Positions 10,273-22,300 of a stretch of DNA of 64,000 nt are shown here, piece after piece. The translations under genes were made by a program, and so were the position numbers. Numbering within the stretch: position 1 is the stretch's first letter; every line of letters begins with the position of its first letter. The notes beneath the pieces are model-generated. The model was not told the DNA's origin and searched no databases. It was given only the letters and a program-made list of their open reading frames with translations. Location of the stretch: assembly GCA_030267565.1 (NCBI GenBank), contig BRXU01000026.1, positions 1,240,001-1,304,000 of the forward strand, written 5' to 3'. The stretch is from Pleodorina starrii. Taxonomy: Eukaryota; Chlorophyta; Chlorophyceae; Chlamydomonadales; Volvocaceae.

Positions 10273-13200
10273 ATGCACGCCTCTTTTGCCCTCCTGCTTC
10301 TTTTAATCCTCCTAACTCTGAGCCGGGCAACATACGATGTTACCCGTAGCTCGGCTGGCTCTGTTACAACGGGTGCTAGCGTTGAAGCAGCAGCCCGTCG
10401 TGCAGCCGCGGAAACGACAGATCCCGATACCGTCGCGTCAAAGCTACAGGGCGTCCTTTTCAAATCCTTTGTCGAATGGAGCAACGTGGATGACATGGAG
10501 CCTGAGAGTGATCAGAACGACTCCAATGCCGATTATGCGGCCCATGAGCAGGAGTTGACCACGCATTTGCAGCAAGTCCTGGGCGTGGCCGAACATCTGC
10601 TCCATGTGTCCAGGGGCTGCAATTACGGGGGCGGGATGGGCAGCAGCAGCAGCGATGGTGGCCACGGTCGACGATCCCCATCGGTTGACTGCCCCGCAGC
10701 CGCCCCCGAGCTGCTGCAGGGCGGCACCTCCGCCTTCCTGGCCTCCCTCCTGCGCACCTACCCCCGGGGCCCCACCAGCCGGGAGGCCCTGGCCGCCTGG
10801 GCCGCAGCCGCCACCGCCTTCCTGCAGCAACACCGGGAACTGCAGCGGCAGCAGCGGCAGGCGGCGGCGGAGGCGGCGGACCGTGCAGCGGCCGTGCTGT
10901 CGCAGGCGCAGGCACAGGCGCGGAGCCTGCTGGGGGCCGCGACTTACGCGACCGCGGCAGACGCAGGCAAGGAGGTGGCTGGGGCCACGCGGCGAGGACC
11001 GCCCCTGGCCCCGGCCGCGGCGGCCCCGGCCGCTGCACGCAGCTCCGACCCGCAGGAAGCGCAGCAGCAGCAGCAACCGGAGCAGCAGCAGCAGCAACCG
11101 GAGCAGCAGCAGCAGCAACCGGAGCAGCGGCAGCAGCGGCAGCTCGCTAGCGGCGGATCAGGGGCAGCAGCGGCACAGCGGGCCGAGGCGCCGGACGGGC
11201 GGGGCCGTTGGGGTGATGATGGCGGCGGCGGGGGCGTCTCCCAAGACAACAATGGCGGTGGCGGTGGCGGGGAGGGCGACCCAGATCGGATGCGCGGCCC
11301 GGGCGCAGTCGCTGGGGGGCGCACGGCCGCCGCCATGGATGGCGGGACCAGGCTCCTGACGGCCGACCCGCGGGTCAACTCCACTGACAGCCTCAACGTC
11401 ACGCACCGGGTGGCCCCCGGCTCCTCGACCGTAACCGCCGGCGGTTTACCGTTGGTACGGCGCGTCCTGCTGGCGCAACTGCTGCTGGGCTGGGTGAGCG
11501 GCATGCGGCGGGAGCTGCCGGCGACGGTCGAGGTGGCGGAGGGGCTGGCGCGGCTGCTGAATCAGGTGGGTCGCGGGTGGGGGGGGGGGGTATAAAGAGA
11601 AAATCGCAGGGGAGGAGAACAACACCGAGGACGCGTGCGAGGTCGCGAAGGAGTGGGCGGAGGCGGGTATGTCACGACCCACGGGTATGTCACGACCCAC
11701 GGGTATGTCGGCTGGGTCAGTCGGGATGATTGATTGGTTGGGTCAGTTGGTTGAGCCAGTCGCAGCTAAACCCTGATGGTACCTTATGGATTGAAAGTCT
11801 CACCCAAGGTCAAATTGCTGTTAACCAAAAATGCCGCAATCAAGCTTTTGAGGATGGGTTCATCAGGGCTGGTTCAGTTCAGTCAGTTGGCGGACGATGG
11901 ATTCCGAGGATGCGTATGGATTTCGTGGCCCAGGTCGTCCCGTCTGGAGTTGCAGGGGCTGGCGTTTGGGGGTCTTCGCTCTTCGTTCTTTCGCTCTTGC
12001 TGTTGTTGCTGAGCTGTCATGGCGGGCGCAGCCTTGCGTCCCGTTTGCGGCGGCGGCCCGGCCTGGGGCAAGAAAGAAGAGTCTGCAGCGAAGGCCTAGT
12101 GGCACTGGGGGGGGCTGTGCCGGCTCCGCGCTCCTCCGATGGGTGGGTATGCGATGCTCCGCGCCCTCCGCGGTCCCCCCAACGCCCAACCCGACCTGCC
12201 GTACAGTTGTACTACATCCACGTGGATTCCGTTGTGGACCGGGCTGCGCTGGAGTACTTTCACATCTCCAAGTCGGGGGGCACCAGCTGGACGGCGGCCG
12301 CCAGTGAGTTTGCTCTCGTTTCGGGGGGGGGGAGGGAAACACGTTTTACTTCCTAAGATTCGGAATCTAAATTTTGAATTTTGAAATAGTTGTCCAAACG
12401 TTTGGAGTTGTTGTGTGCTTGTCCAAGTTTAGAGGTGCTGCCGGGCGGCGCTTCGCGCCTCGGCGGGTCCTTCGGCACGAGAGGGCCCCCCCCCCCTAGT
12501 CCACACTCCTCCAGAACCCCCTTGGGGATGTCCCTCCCTCCCTTACCCCTCACCCCTCGCGCGATTGCACGCACCCGAGCTGTTGGGCAACCCCCCGCGC
12601 GCACTCCATCGCGCGCTCTGCTCTGCCCCGCTCCGAACCCGCTCTGCTCCGAACCCGCTCTGCTCCGAACCCGCTCTGCTCCGAACCCGCTCTGCTCCGA
12701 ACCCGCTCTGCTCCGAACCCGCTCTGCTCCGAACCCGCTCTGCTCCGAACCCGCTCTGCTCCGAACCCGCTCTGCTCCGAACCCGCTCTGCTCCGAACCC
12801 GCTCTGCTCCGAATCCGCTCTGCTCCGAATCCGCTCTGCTCCGAATCCGCTCTGCTCCGAATCCGCTCCGAATCCGCTCTGCTCCGAATCCGCTCTGCTC
12901 CGAATCCGCTCTGCTCCGAATCCGCTCTGCTCCGAATCCGCTCCGAATCCGCTCTGCTCCGAATCCGCTCTGCTCCGAATCCGCTCTGCTCCGAACCCGC
13001 TCTGCTCCGAATCCGCTCTGCTCCGAATCCGCTCTGCTCCGAATCCGCTCCGAATCCGCTCTGCTCCGAATCCGCTCTGCTCCGAATCCGCTCTGCTCCG
13101 AACCCGCTCTGCTCCGAATCCGCTCTGCTCCGAATCCGCTCTGCTCCGAATCCGCTCCGAATCCGCTCTCCGCGGTCCCCCTCGTTGGCCCGGTTGCCGC

Positions 13201-16200
13201 CCAGAGGCCAACGGTTGCGTCATCCCTATCGCCAAGGCGGCCCGCACGCCCGAGTTCGACGACGACTGCCGCTGGTTCGACCCCGGGGTGCTGATGAGAC
13301 TGGGCCTCACACAGCTTGAGGCGGCGAGGACGCTGTGAGGCAGGGGACTGGGAGGAGGGGACTGGGAGGGAGGGGCGGGGGGACTGGGAGAGGGGGAGGC
13401 GGGGGGAGTGGGAGGCTGGCAGGCGGAGGGGAGGAAAACGAGGAGGGAAGGGAGGGAAGGGAGCTCGCGTGTGTGTCTAGATGTGTGTAATCGGTTGTGT
13501 CCGTGTGTGTGTGCACGCGTCTGTGTGTGCATATGTGGCTATGTGTGTGGTAATGTGTTTGTGCTCGTCCAACCCTCCAGGCTGTCCCTCTCCGCGGCCG
13601 CGGCCGCACCGCCCTGTGCCGCTCCGCTGCCCCGCCGCCCAGGGTTTGCCCCCGGTACGGCATCATCGAGCGCCGCTCCGTGCTGCGCGACTGCGCCCGC
13701 CGCCTGGAGCACTTTCGCCGTACGGGTCTGCAGTACACTTCGAACGAGTACACGCTGCACGGCGGGCGGGACGACATGTACGGCACCCACATCTGCCCGC
13801 AGTTCGTGACCGTGGCCACCATCCGGTGAGGTTTAAGTTGTTGGACTGCAACGGGCGGTTGGGGCGGTTGGGCAGTTAATTCAGTTGCGCCAGTCCGGCA
13901 GGTCGGGGCTGTTGGGGCGGTTGGGGCGGTTGGGCTGTTACCACCACGCGGGTTTATCAGTGTGTGTCGGAACCTCAGTCGGGAATATATTTGCGCTGTC
14001 GGCACTGTTGGGGCCTTATGGACGACATCGTACACGTCTCTATTCTGTCCGGTGCGGGCCGGACGCCCCCCGTTGCGCCGTCCAAGTCCACATCCGCGTC
14101 AAGATCCAGATCCAGATCAACGACGAGAGGGGGCCTCTTAACTTCCCTCCCTCCTTCCCTTCTTCACCCATCTCCACGCCGGCTGGCCACCACTCTTATA
14201 TACACCGTGGCGCGGCGGCGGCGGCGGTGGCTGTTTGTTGACCTCACTCCTCAACCCACCTCACCCCTCAACCCACCTCACCCCACCTCACCCCACCTCA
14301 CCCCTTACCCCACCTCAACCCTCAACCCTCACCTCAACCCTCAACCCTCACCTCAACCCTCGCCCCACCCCTCACCCCTCACCTCAGGGAGCCTCTTGGC
14401 CGGCTGGTGAGCAACGTGCGGTACATGATGGTGCAGCTGAAGCGGGACAAGTCGGTACCTCCCGAGGTGTTCCAGCAGATGTTCTGCAACAGATCCGCGG
14501 CGGACTGGGAGGTGTACGCGCCGCCGGTGACGGACAACTACAACATACGGTGGGGTGTGTGGGGGGGGGGGGTTTACGGGGGTGCGGGGCTCGGGTGTGG
14601 GTGTGTGTCCCTGTGGATCTCTGTCAGCTTGTCAACCCGGACTGCCCTGTTTTGCACACACAGACACACGCACGCATACACACACCTCCAGCCCGTCCCC
14701 TCCTCCCTCCCCCTCGCCCCTTCAGACTACGCCCCTTTCCCATACAGCATTCACCCACTGCCATCTCTCGATCAGCCAGCTCGACATTATCAGCCGCAGC
14801 TCCAGCCGCATTCGCATGGGGGTCTCGCCGGTAACGCTGTCCCTGCGTCTGTTCTTCCTGTCTGTTGACGTCGCCCTTTCCTTGTTCTGCGTCCTTCTCT
14901 TTGCCTGCCGTAGGTGAGTTGGGTCTTCGCGGGCTTCGGGGATTTGGGCGTTCCTTGCAGCCCAGCCGCACTTTATCGACCAGTTCAGCAACGTGTCACC
15001 TCACAGCCTCAGCGAATTTCCAGCATCCACCGTAACGTCTCGTCTCGTCCTCGTCACGTGGCGGCTCAACTCGGACTCGCTACCATTTCTCGGTTTGTAT
15101 CTAACGCCCTTGCTGCTTGCAAGTTTACCTCGTTTTTCTTTTGCAGACAGGAAGGATATTTCTCTGATTTGATACCGTTTACGGGCTCCGGCCTATACGT
15201 GGATAACCCCCCCTCCTCCCTCCCCCTCCCCCCTCTCCACGTGTGTCTGCAGGACGCTTGTGGGCGAGCGCGCCTTCCACACGCCGCTGTACGGCATCGG
15301 GGAGGCCCACGAGGCGCTCGCCAAGCAGCTGCTGGTGCAGTACGATCTGGTTCTGGATCTCAACGCGGGCGATGCGGCGGCGGATCTGCTCATGCGCCAG
15401 GGGCTGGGCTGGAACACGACACTGGCGGAGGTGGGGGTTGTTGCCGTCGTGAGGAGGGTGTCTGAGCGTGTGTGCGTGTGTGGGAATTCGGGTGTGTATG
15501 TGCGCATGGATGTGAGGGTGTGCGTGCGTGCGTGCGTGCGGGTAGGAGATAGGGACTTCGTAGGAAGCCGCGTAACCCGAAGTCCCATAATCCACTACAG
15601 CCGACGCCGACGCCGACGCCATCGCCACCCCTCCCACGCGCCCGACCAGGGAGCCCCACCGGGCCTTCCTGGATTTCTCTTTGTAGCCCGCACCACCTCG
15701 CAGCGTTCCTCCCCCTTTTCAGCCATACACCCTGCATACACACACACACATAAACGCACCCATACCCAGCCATACGCACAGACCCATACCCAGCCACACG
15801 CGCTCACCTCAACTCCCACATACACACACACACATACACACACAACCCCCCGCTTGCAGGTCCACATTTGGACTTCCGATAGTCTGGCGAAGAGGGGCTC
15901 CCTGGACTTTACTCGCTGCACCACGGGGGACCTCGAACCGCTGATGGGACGGCAGGTGTACGACCAGCGATGGTACAGGTGCGTGTGTGTGTATGTGTGT
16001 ATGTACGGCACGCTAGCGCCCGCCACCCCCCACCACCGCGCCTCGACTCCACCATCCACTTGACGCGGCTTTCGCCTCCTCGCCGTCTGCCTTGACCCCT
16101 TGTTGCGGGCGCCCCCCTCCGCCCCCCTTGTTGTTGTTGGCCTGTCAGCTTATTGCCTGATTGGCCGCACAGCATCTACCCCTTACCCCGCCCCGCCTCC

Positions 16201-16609
16201 GCCTCCCCCTCCCGCCCTCTCCTCCCCCCCTCCTCCCCGTCCTCTCCTCTCCTCCTCCTTCCTCCTCCTCCCGCTCCCCTCCTCCTCCCCTCTCCTCCTC
16301 CTCAGCTTCGGTCGTAGCCTATCCCGTCTGGACCAGCTGTTTCTGTCGGCAGCCGCACACATGGGGCTCAGGCCCTGGTCGGCAGAATGGCGGGAGCGGG
16401 GCCTGGGCCCCCCACCGGAGGAGGGCTTTGCGCGGGAGGCCTGTGGACTGGTGGGCCTTGTGCCGCCCCTGCCACACACCCCGTCCCCGTCCCCGCCCCC
16501 TTCCGCCGACGAGTCCCCCGCATCGCCGCCGCCGTCCCCGCCGCCTCGCCGACCCGCAAGGAAGCCGCGGGCCGCAACCGGAGGCACCGGGGCACCGCTG
16601 CGGGACTGA
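10273..16609 (+). CDS. Sulfotransferase-like type II membrane or secreted protein, 8 exons
   Basis: Exons: 10273-11565, 12207-12303, 13205-13334, 13643-13825, 14388-14549, 15253-15430, 15860-15978, 16306-16609. They join in frame to 821 residues. The ATG has a good context (CCGCCATG) and is followed by a hydrophobic signal or anchor (residues 4-18). Exon 1 then encodes about 400 low-complexity residues, with Gln-rich blocks near residues 260-290. The catalytic part starts in exon 2 with FHISKSGGTSW (about residues 448-458), matching the 5'-phosphosulfate-binding loop of PAPS-dependent sulfotransferases. Exon 5 gives REPLGRLVSN, resembling the 3'-phosphate-binding RxPxxRxxS block. The tail is Pro/Ser-rich. 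Likely role: transfer of sulfate from PAPS to glycans or proteins in the Golgi lumen; the substrate is unknown. It is a tandem paralogue of the 692-2226 fragment. Confidence 0.8.
12616..13169 (+). repeat. 16-bp minisatellite inside intron 2 of the sulfotransferase gene
   Basis: About 33 tandem units of GAACCCGCTCTGCTCC. Early copies carry AACCC and later ones AATCC, with a few shortened 11-bp units (GAATCCGCTCC). The array fills most of the intron 12304-13204 and ends 36 bases before the acceptor. Because 16 is not a multiple of three, three units encode a 16-residue cycle, and long frames stay open on both strands; these are artefacts of the repeat. Confidence 0.93.
15061..15210 (+). repeat. 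Intronic dispersed repeat, long copy 1 (GGCCTATACGTGGATAAC family)
   Basis: Lies in intron 5 of the sulfotransferase gene (14550-15252), gene-sense, ending 42 bases before the acceptor. It aligns over about 150 bases with 50787-50940 in an unrelated gene. Shared blocks include CTCGGTTTGTAT, TTGCAAG-TTACCTCG, CTTTTGCAGAC and the terminal GGCCTATACGTGGATAAC. No such sequence is present before the homologous exon of the paralogue (about 440-691). Confidence 0.85.
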
Positions 16610-19303
16610 CGGCCGCGGCGATTCGTTGGGACTGACGGAACGGATTAAGGAAAAAGATACCGCAGCGAAGGGACGGAGACAGCGTCAGGGGAACGGGGTG
16701 CGGAAGGGTTTGCGTTGGGTGCCGGAGACAGTCGCTGGCAGGCACTGCACCCGTGGGAGAGATAGCCGCTAGGTGCCGAGGGAGGAGACTGCAGTCGGCG
16801 GCTGACTCTGAGGACCGCCGCTGTCAGTTGCGGAGACGGCCGCTGGCTGGCCGTCTGCAAACGGAAGCTGTAGGCCCTGTAGTGGTGGTGTGTTGGTGGT
16901 GGTGGTGTGACCGCGAGTAGTTATGTCAATTGGGGGGGCCATAAGGTGACACATTGGGGTGATTTATCGATTATTTATTCGTCGGGGGAAGGGCGCGCGC
17001 TCGTCCTGACCGCTCGGAGGCCAGTTGCCTTCAACCGGTTGGTATCAGTTGGTTAATTGGTTGGTTGCTTATTTTGTTGGTTTATTATTTGGTTGGTTGC
17101 GTTGTGGGGTGGCTATCGGGTTTGACGGTTCTACGGTTTGGCGCGATCCTCGAAGCGAGCAACGTGAAGGACATACAATGGAATGAACGGAAGAGCAGAA
17201 GAAAACGGCGAGCCGCGTTGCTGCTGTTGCTGTTGCTGCTGTTATGGTTGTTGTTTATGTTGTTATTGTCGTCGTCGTTGGCGCAATCGTGACATCGCTG
17301 ATCGGCTGGGGGGAGGGGGTGGGGTAAAGTGAGGGAGATTCGTTCTCGCGCTGGGACTACCTCCTGTCCTCCGTGTTAATACCCCTGGTTACGGTATCGG
17401 TAATGTGTATTTTCTATTTGGGGGGGAAGGAAAGGGGGGAAGAGCCCAAGAGAGCCTCTTGGCCACCTCCCTCCCGGGTGCAGTCTCTCACCATAAAGAT
17501 GGGAGACTGTAGCGGTGGACGGGGAGGGGGCCGGTGGACTGGACCCGCGGTGGGGCTGCAGAAACGAGGTTGCGGAAACGGGGCCAAACCAACCAATTTG
17601 AGGATGGTGGCACCAACGGGGGTGCTCGAGGGTTGATTGGGGAGAGAGAGGGAGCTCTGGCCCGCGTGGAGGGCTGCCGCCGAAGAGGCCGAAGGGGGGG
17701 TTCCTGCCCGGCTAGCCGTGTCGCGCTCTTTGCTGTTGTTGCTTGCGGCGGGGTCTCGAGCGCCTCGAGGGGCGCACAGCCTGCAGCTGAGGGGGTGTCC
17801 CTACTTTGGCGGTGTCGACGGATTGCCATGTTGGGGACATGCGCTGTGCTGGTGCAGCGCTGTACTCGCCGTGACTTCTGTCTCTCGTTGCGACCCCGTG
17901 TGTCATGTCGTATCGTGTCGTGTCGTGTCGTGTGTAAGTGTGCGTGTGTGTCGTGTGTAAGTGTGTGTGTGTGTGTGCCAGCGCTGACTGATTGTTGGGT
18001 GGCACACACCCGTGTGCGTGGCTGAGGGTAAGAAAGGAGATGCCGAACACAGCGAAGGAACGGAGGCCGGGGATAATTGTCTTTATGGTTGCGGGTTGTG
18101 GAATTATGTGTGCGGTCTCAGGGGGGTCCCCTCTGGCTGGGAGCGCTGGAGGGATATGGCGGGGGGGGAAAGCCGGTTCGAACCATGGTGTGTGGTGAGG
18201 AGTTGGTATTTGGTACGGCAGTACAGCTGCGTAGGGCCGTCTCGGCGCGCGGCGGGTTACTGTGAAGTGGGGTCGCGTGTCGAGGCGCGCGCGGACCGCG
18301 TTGCCCGGGCGGCGGTGGCTGTTGAGTCGGGGAAAGGATCCGCCCCGGGGGCTTCAGGCGAGGTGGGGGGGGTCGGAGCTCCGCATCCGGGTCGGTGGTT
18401 GGCTGACCGACCTTTGTCCGTCCGGGCTACAGGGGCTTTGATGTAGGTGCGAAAACGGAGGAGAGACCCAAGACAGGAAATAGCCAAACTTTTTATAAGC
18501 GGAGCGGACGAAGTCGAGAACAAAGTCGTTTTCTGGCAGATTCCGGGGGGTCCTGGCTCCTGCCATACCCTCTGCGCCCAGCTTGTCGTGTGAAGCCCTG
18601 TCGAAGCGCCCGGGGCATACGGGATGTACATCGCCCTCTTCCCTATCCGGGGATCTTCCCTTCCCAAACACTTACCAGGGACAATCTGATGGACATTTAG
18701 CCTGTCCCATGGCTACGGTACATGGCGACTGCACATGTCGCCATGTCTGCGGAAGTCGTCGTCGAGTCCGAACGTACGCGCCCAGCCCAATCTGCTAAAA
18801 GTAATTGGGGGAATTCAAGAAGTGCCATGCATTGTGCCGAACTAGATATCGATGATTATTGAGAAGCGAACATCCGTTTTGGAGCAGGGTACGACCGCGC
18901 AGCCGCGCAGCACAGCATGCGCGCCACGCGGTGCTGTCAACATGCGAACACTTCCAAAATGTGCTCGCGTCTATATTGGGTCACCGAATGTATTATTGAG
19001 GTCTACGCGAGCGCTGCCGCTAAATCTAGCGCGCAAAGCAACCCTTACCAGGCTGCTGTCTCAGATAGCAGACCGTATGAAATAATTCTGGCATATTTCT
19101 ATAATTGACCAGTATCTATCAACAGGTATCATATTAAAGTTTTAAATAATTTATAAGCCAAATCTAGAAAGCATGCGTGGGTGGGCGCTGCGTCCACCAT
19201 GTTGCGTTGCGGCGGCGACTGTCGGGCAACGCACAGGCGGAAGATGCAGCGGGCATCTAACGGGAATTTCACCAACACTACGCCAGGCTCTGCCCGGTAA
19301 GAA
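16610..19303. other. Intergenic region between sulfotransferase and SET-domain genes
   Basis: No gene can be supported. It starts with the sulfotransferase 3' UTR, which contains a dispersed repeat at 16646-16690. TGTAA, the usual algal polyadenylation signal, first appears at about 17934. A GTT/CTG-type repeat lies at about 17214-17280 and T/G runs at 17930-17980. The segment 19075-19165 is AT-rich (TTATAAG at about 19150), about 150 bases before the next start codon, and may hold its promoter. A minus-strand open frame at 18257-18671 has no recognisable domain. Confidence 0.5.
16646..16690 (+). repeat. Dispersed repeat copy (GATACCGCAGCG family)
   Basis: AAAAAGATACCGCAGCGAAG followed by GGACGGAGACAGCG, 37 bases after the sulfotransferase stop codon and so in its 3' UTR. 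The same block is found in intron sequence at 62579-62625 and inverted at 1448-1487. Confidence 0.6.
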
Positions 19304-22300
19304 ATGCCTCCATCGCTCCTTGACCACGCATGCATGGAAATCTGTGCCGCTGTGCCCGTAGCTGAGCCCTGCTGCCTGGCATCCCCAGGCGCTCCCTTCA
19401 TGTGGACTAAGCCTCCTCAGCGCCTCGCGCCGCGGCCAGCGGCGGCCGACTCCCCCTCCGCCTCGCCCGACCCGACGCCGGACGCCTCCGCCTCGCCCGA
19501 CCCATTCCCAGCCGCGGAGCCTGTCACCTCCCCCCAACCCAAATCCCGCAGCGCCGGCCCCGCCGCCGGCAGGAAGACCCGCAGCAACAGCGGCGGCGGC
19601 AACGCCGCCTCCAAGCGGCCCGGAGGCGCCCTCTCCTCCTCCTCCTCCACAGCCCGAGGTGGCGCCCCTGCCGCCAGCAGCCCCGCCGCTAACGCGGCGG
19701 CGGCTCAGGCGGCCGCCGACGCCTTGTTCACGGACCCCAGTCCGGCGCCGCTGGAGGCGCCCCGCATAGGGCCCGTGAGGGTTGCGGCGCTGGGCGGTGA
19801 GAGCGTGCGTGGCACCCTGGCGGGTGCCCTGGGCCCCGGCGCGGGAGGGGGCGAGGAGGGGGGGCGGGGCGTCGTAGTCAAAGAGCTGGCGTGTCAGCTC
19901 TCTCCGGGGCACTGGGCTGAGTACCGTACGGCAGTATTGAGCGGCATCCCTGGCCGCTGTCCTCCTGCGGCATCCCCGACCCCAACCTCGACCCCAACCC
20001 CGACCCCGCCTCATTTGTCGCAACCCACCCATCCACCCACCCACGCACCCACCCCGCAGGCGGCCGCGGCCGGGGCCTGATCACCACCCGCACCGTGCAG
20101 CCGGGCGAGCTGCTGCTTGCCGTACGGCCCCTGGCGCTTGCATGGGACGAGCAGTACGACGAGGATGGCGATGGCGGCGACGGCGGTGGTAGCGGCCCTG
20201 GCTCGGACATTGAGCCGGCGGATGCCAAGTTTCTGGAGCTGCAGCGGCAGCTGTTGGGCCGCAAGTGAGTGCGTGTGTGGGAATGAGTGTGGGCGTGTGA
20301 GTGTATGGGAGTGTATGTGTGTGGGGGAGTGTGTGTGGGAGTGTGTGTGTGTGACATGGCCGTGGGCTTACGGATTGGGTGGATTGGTGAATGTGTGTGT
20401 GTGTGTGTGTAACTGTTACATATCTGCCGGGCCGACACTGGCCGGGGGCGCTAACCCCCGGTGTGTGTGTTGTGTGTGTGTGTGTGTGTTGAGGGGGGGA
20501 TGATGCTGCGGCTGTGTGCGGCTTGGAATGCGATTGGAGGGGGAGGAGCCGGAGCGGGGAGGTGGAGGTGGAGGGGAATGGGGATTGGGCGGAAGGGGAG
20601 AGGGAGCGAGGGGGGGGGGCAGTTTTTCCTCACCCTCCCCACCCCCTTGCTAACATTCCCCCACCCCGCCCCCACCCCAACACCCAAACACCATCAACCC
20701 GGCTCCTGCCCACAGGTATTCGGCCCGCGAGGTAGCCTGGCTGTCCGGCCTCGTTGGTTTGCCCGGCGGGGGGGCGGAGCAGGGCAGCGGCCAGGCAGGG
20801 GAGCAGCAGCAGCAGCAGCAGCAGCAGGAGGCGCCGCCACTCCCGGAGCTGACGTCCGGGTCGCGTCCCGGGGAGCGCGAGGAGGAGGAGGGATCGCGGG
20901 TGAGAGTGGGGAGAGAGGGAGGGGGAGAGGGGGAAGGAGGGGGAGAGGACAAGTGCGGATGCTGGCGAGAGGGGGTGGAAGGGCGAGAAAAGAAGGGAGG
21001 GTGGGGGTGGGGAGGTGCCGCTCCATTGGTCCATTGGGCTTTGCTTAGGGGGACCTCTAGTGGGTTTGTTCCGGATGTGCGTGTGGGCTATTGGCTGGGC
21101 TGTGGGTTTGTCCGGGTGGCCGGTGGCTTGTGGCCGGTGTCTTGCTGGTGGATGGTTTCGGAGCCGTTATGGCCCTCCGCCCCCTCATCGCCTGCTACCG
21201 GTAGTGCCGGTGGGTTGGCGGGAGGGGCCAATTGAGATGAGGGGTCACCGGCTCTGCGGACTGTTGGGCAACATTGCGAACTGTCGGGCGGACACCCGGC
21301 TCCCCAATTCGGGCGGACCGCTTCACCAAACGCCCAATGTGGTGTGAATGGGTGACCCTTTCCCTTTCCCTGCGGCCCCCCTCATCCCCCGACCCGGCCC
21401 CACACCCACCCACACCAACACCAACACACAGGACCTGCCGCTGCCGGCGCGGCTGAGGGATCCCGACACGCTGGCGGATGTCGTACAGGTCAGTACGGCA
21501 GTTGGTGTGTGCCGGGGGGTGCGGCTGAAGACGCGCCAAGAGAGGGTGGTGTATGTGTATGTGTATGTATGTGTGTGTGTGTGTGGATGGGGAGGAAGGG
21601 CCCCGGGACGACGGCGGGGTAGAGGGTGAAAAAGGCGTCATTGGCGCTCGGCACTGGCGCTCGGCGCAGCAAAGTCCAGGCCATGTACCATGTACCGGTA
21701 TATGGTACCGGCTATGTACCATGTACCGCCAAAAGCAGCTTGTTCAGCCCGAGTGAGAAGGAAGCGAGGTGTCGAAAGCGAGGTGTCCCTGCACCGCGGT
21801 CCCCCCATGGTGGCTTCTCCCCCAACCCCCCACCCCCCCTCCCCCCGCGGAAAGCCGTCTCGCCGCTACGGGGCGCCCGCTTTTGCCGAGTGTCGTACAC
21901 CCTCCGAAACCCACCCACCCACCATCGTACACCCACCCACCCACCACCCACCCACCCACGCAGGCCAATTGCCTGGAGCCCGACGGCGGCGCGGAGGACG
22001 AGCATGCCTTCTGGGCCCGATGGGCGGCGGCGGCGGCGGCGGCAGCGAGGACCGCCCCCTCTGCTGACGCCTCTCCCGCCAACTCCTCCGCCACCTCCTC
22101 GCCCTCCCCCTCCTCATCGGTGGTTCCGGTTCCGGTTCCGGCTCCGGCTCGGCGTCGTCGCGGACCCATGGGTCTGTGGCCCGAGGCCTCGCTGCTCAAC
22201 CACAGCTGCATTCCCAACACGGTCGCTTACGTGGTGGGGTAAGACCCGGGACCTGGGACCCGGGACCTGGGGATAGAAACAATGGAGAGACATCTGTGGG

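Noticed and set aside
12390..13532. Long open frames of 250-330 codons on both strands with SAPNPLCSEPALLR-type repeats
   Set aside because: They are read-through of the 16-bp minisatellite inside an intron bounded by phase-compatible exons.
18165..18200. GGTTCGAACC, like a tRNA T-loop
   Set aside because: No acceptor, D or anticodon stems could be paired around it on either strand.
18257..18671. Two overlapping minus-strand open frames that looked retroelement-like
   Set aside because: No reverse-transcriptase, integrase or zinc-knuckle motif could be identified.
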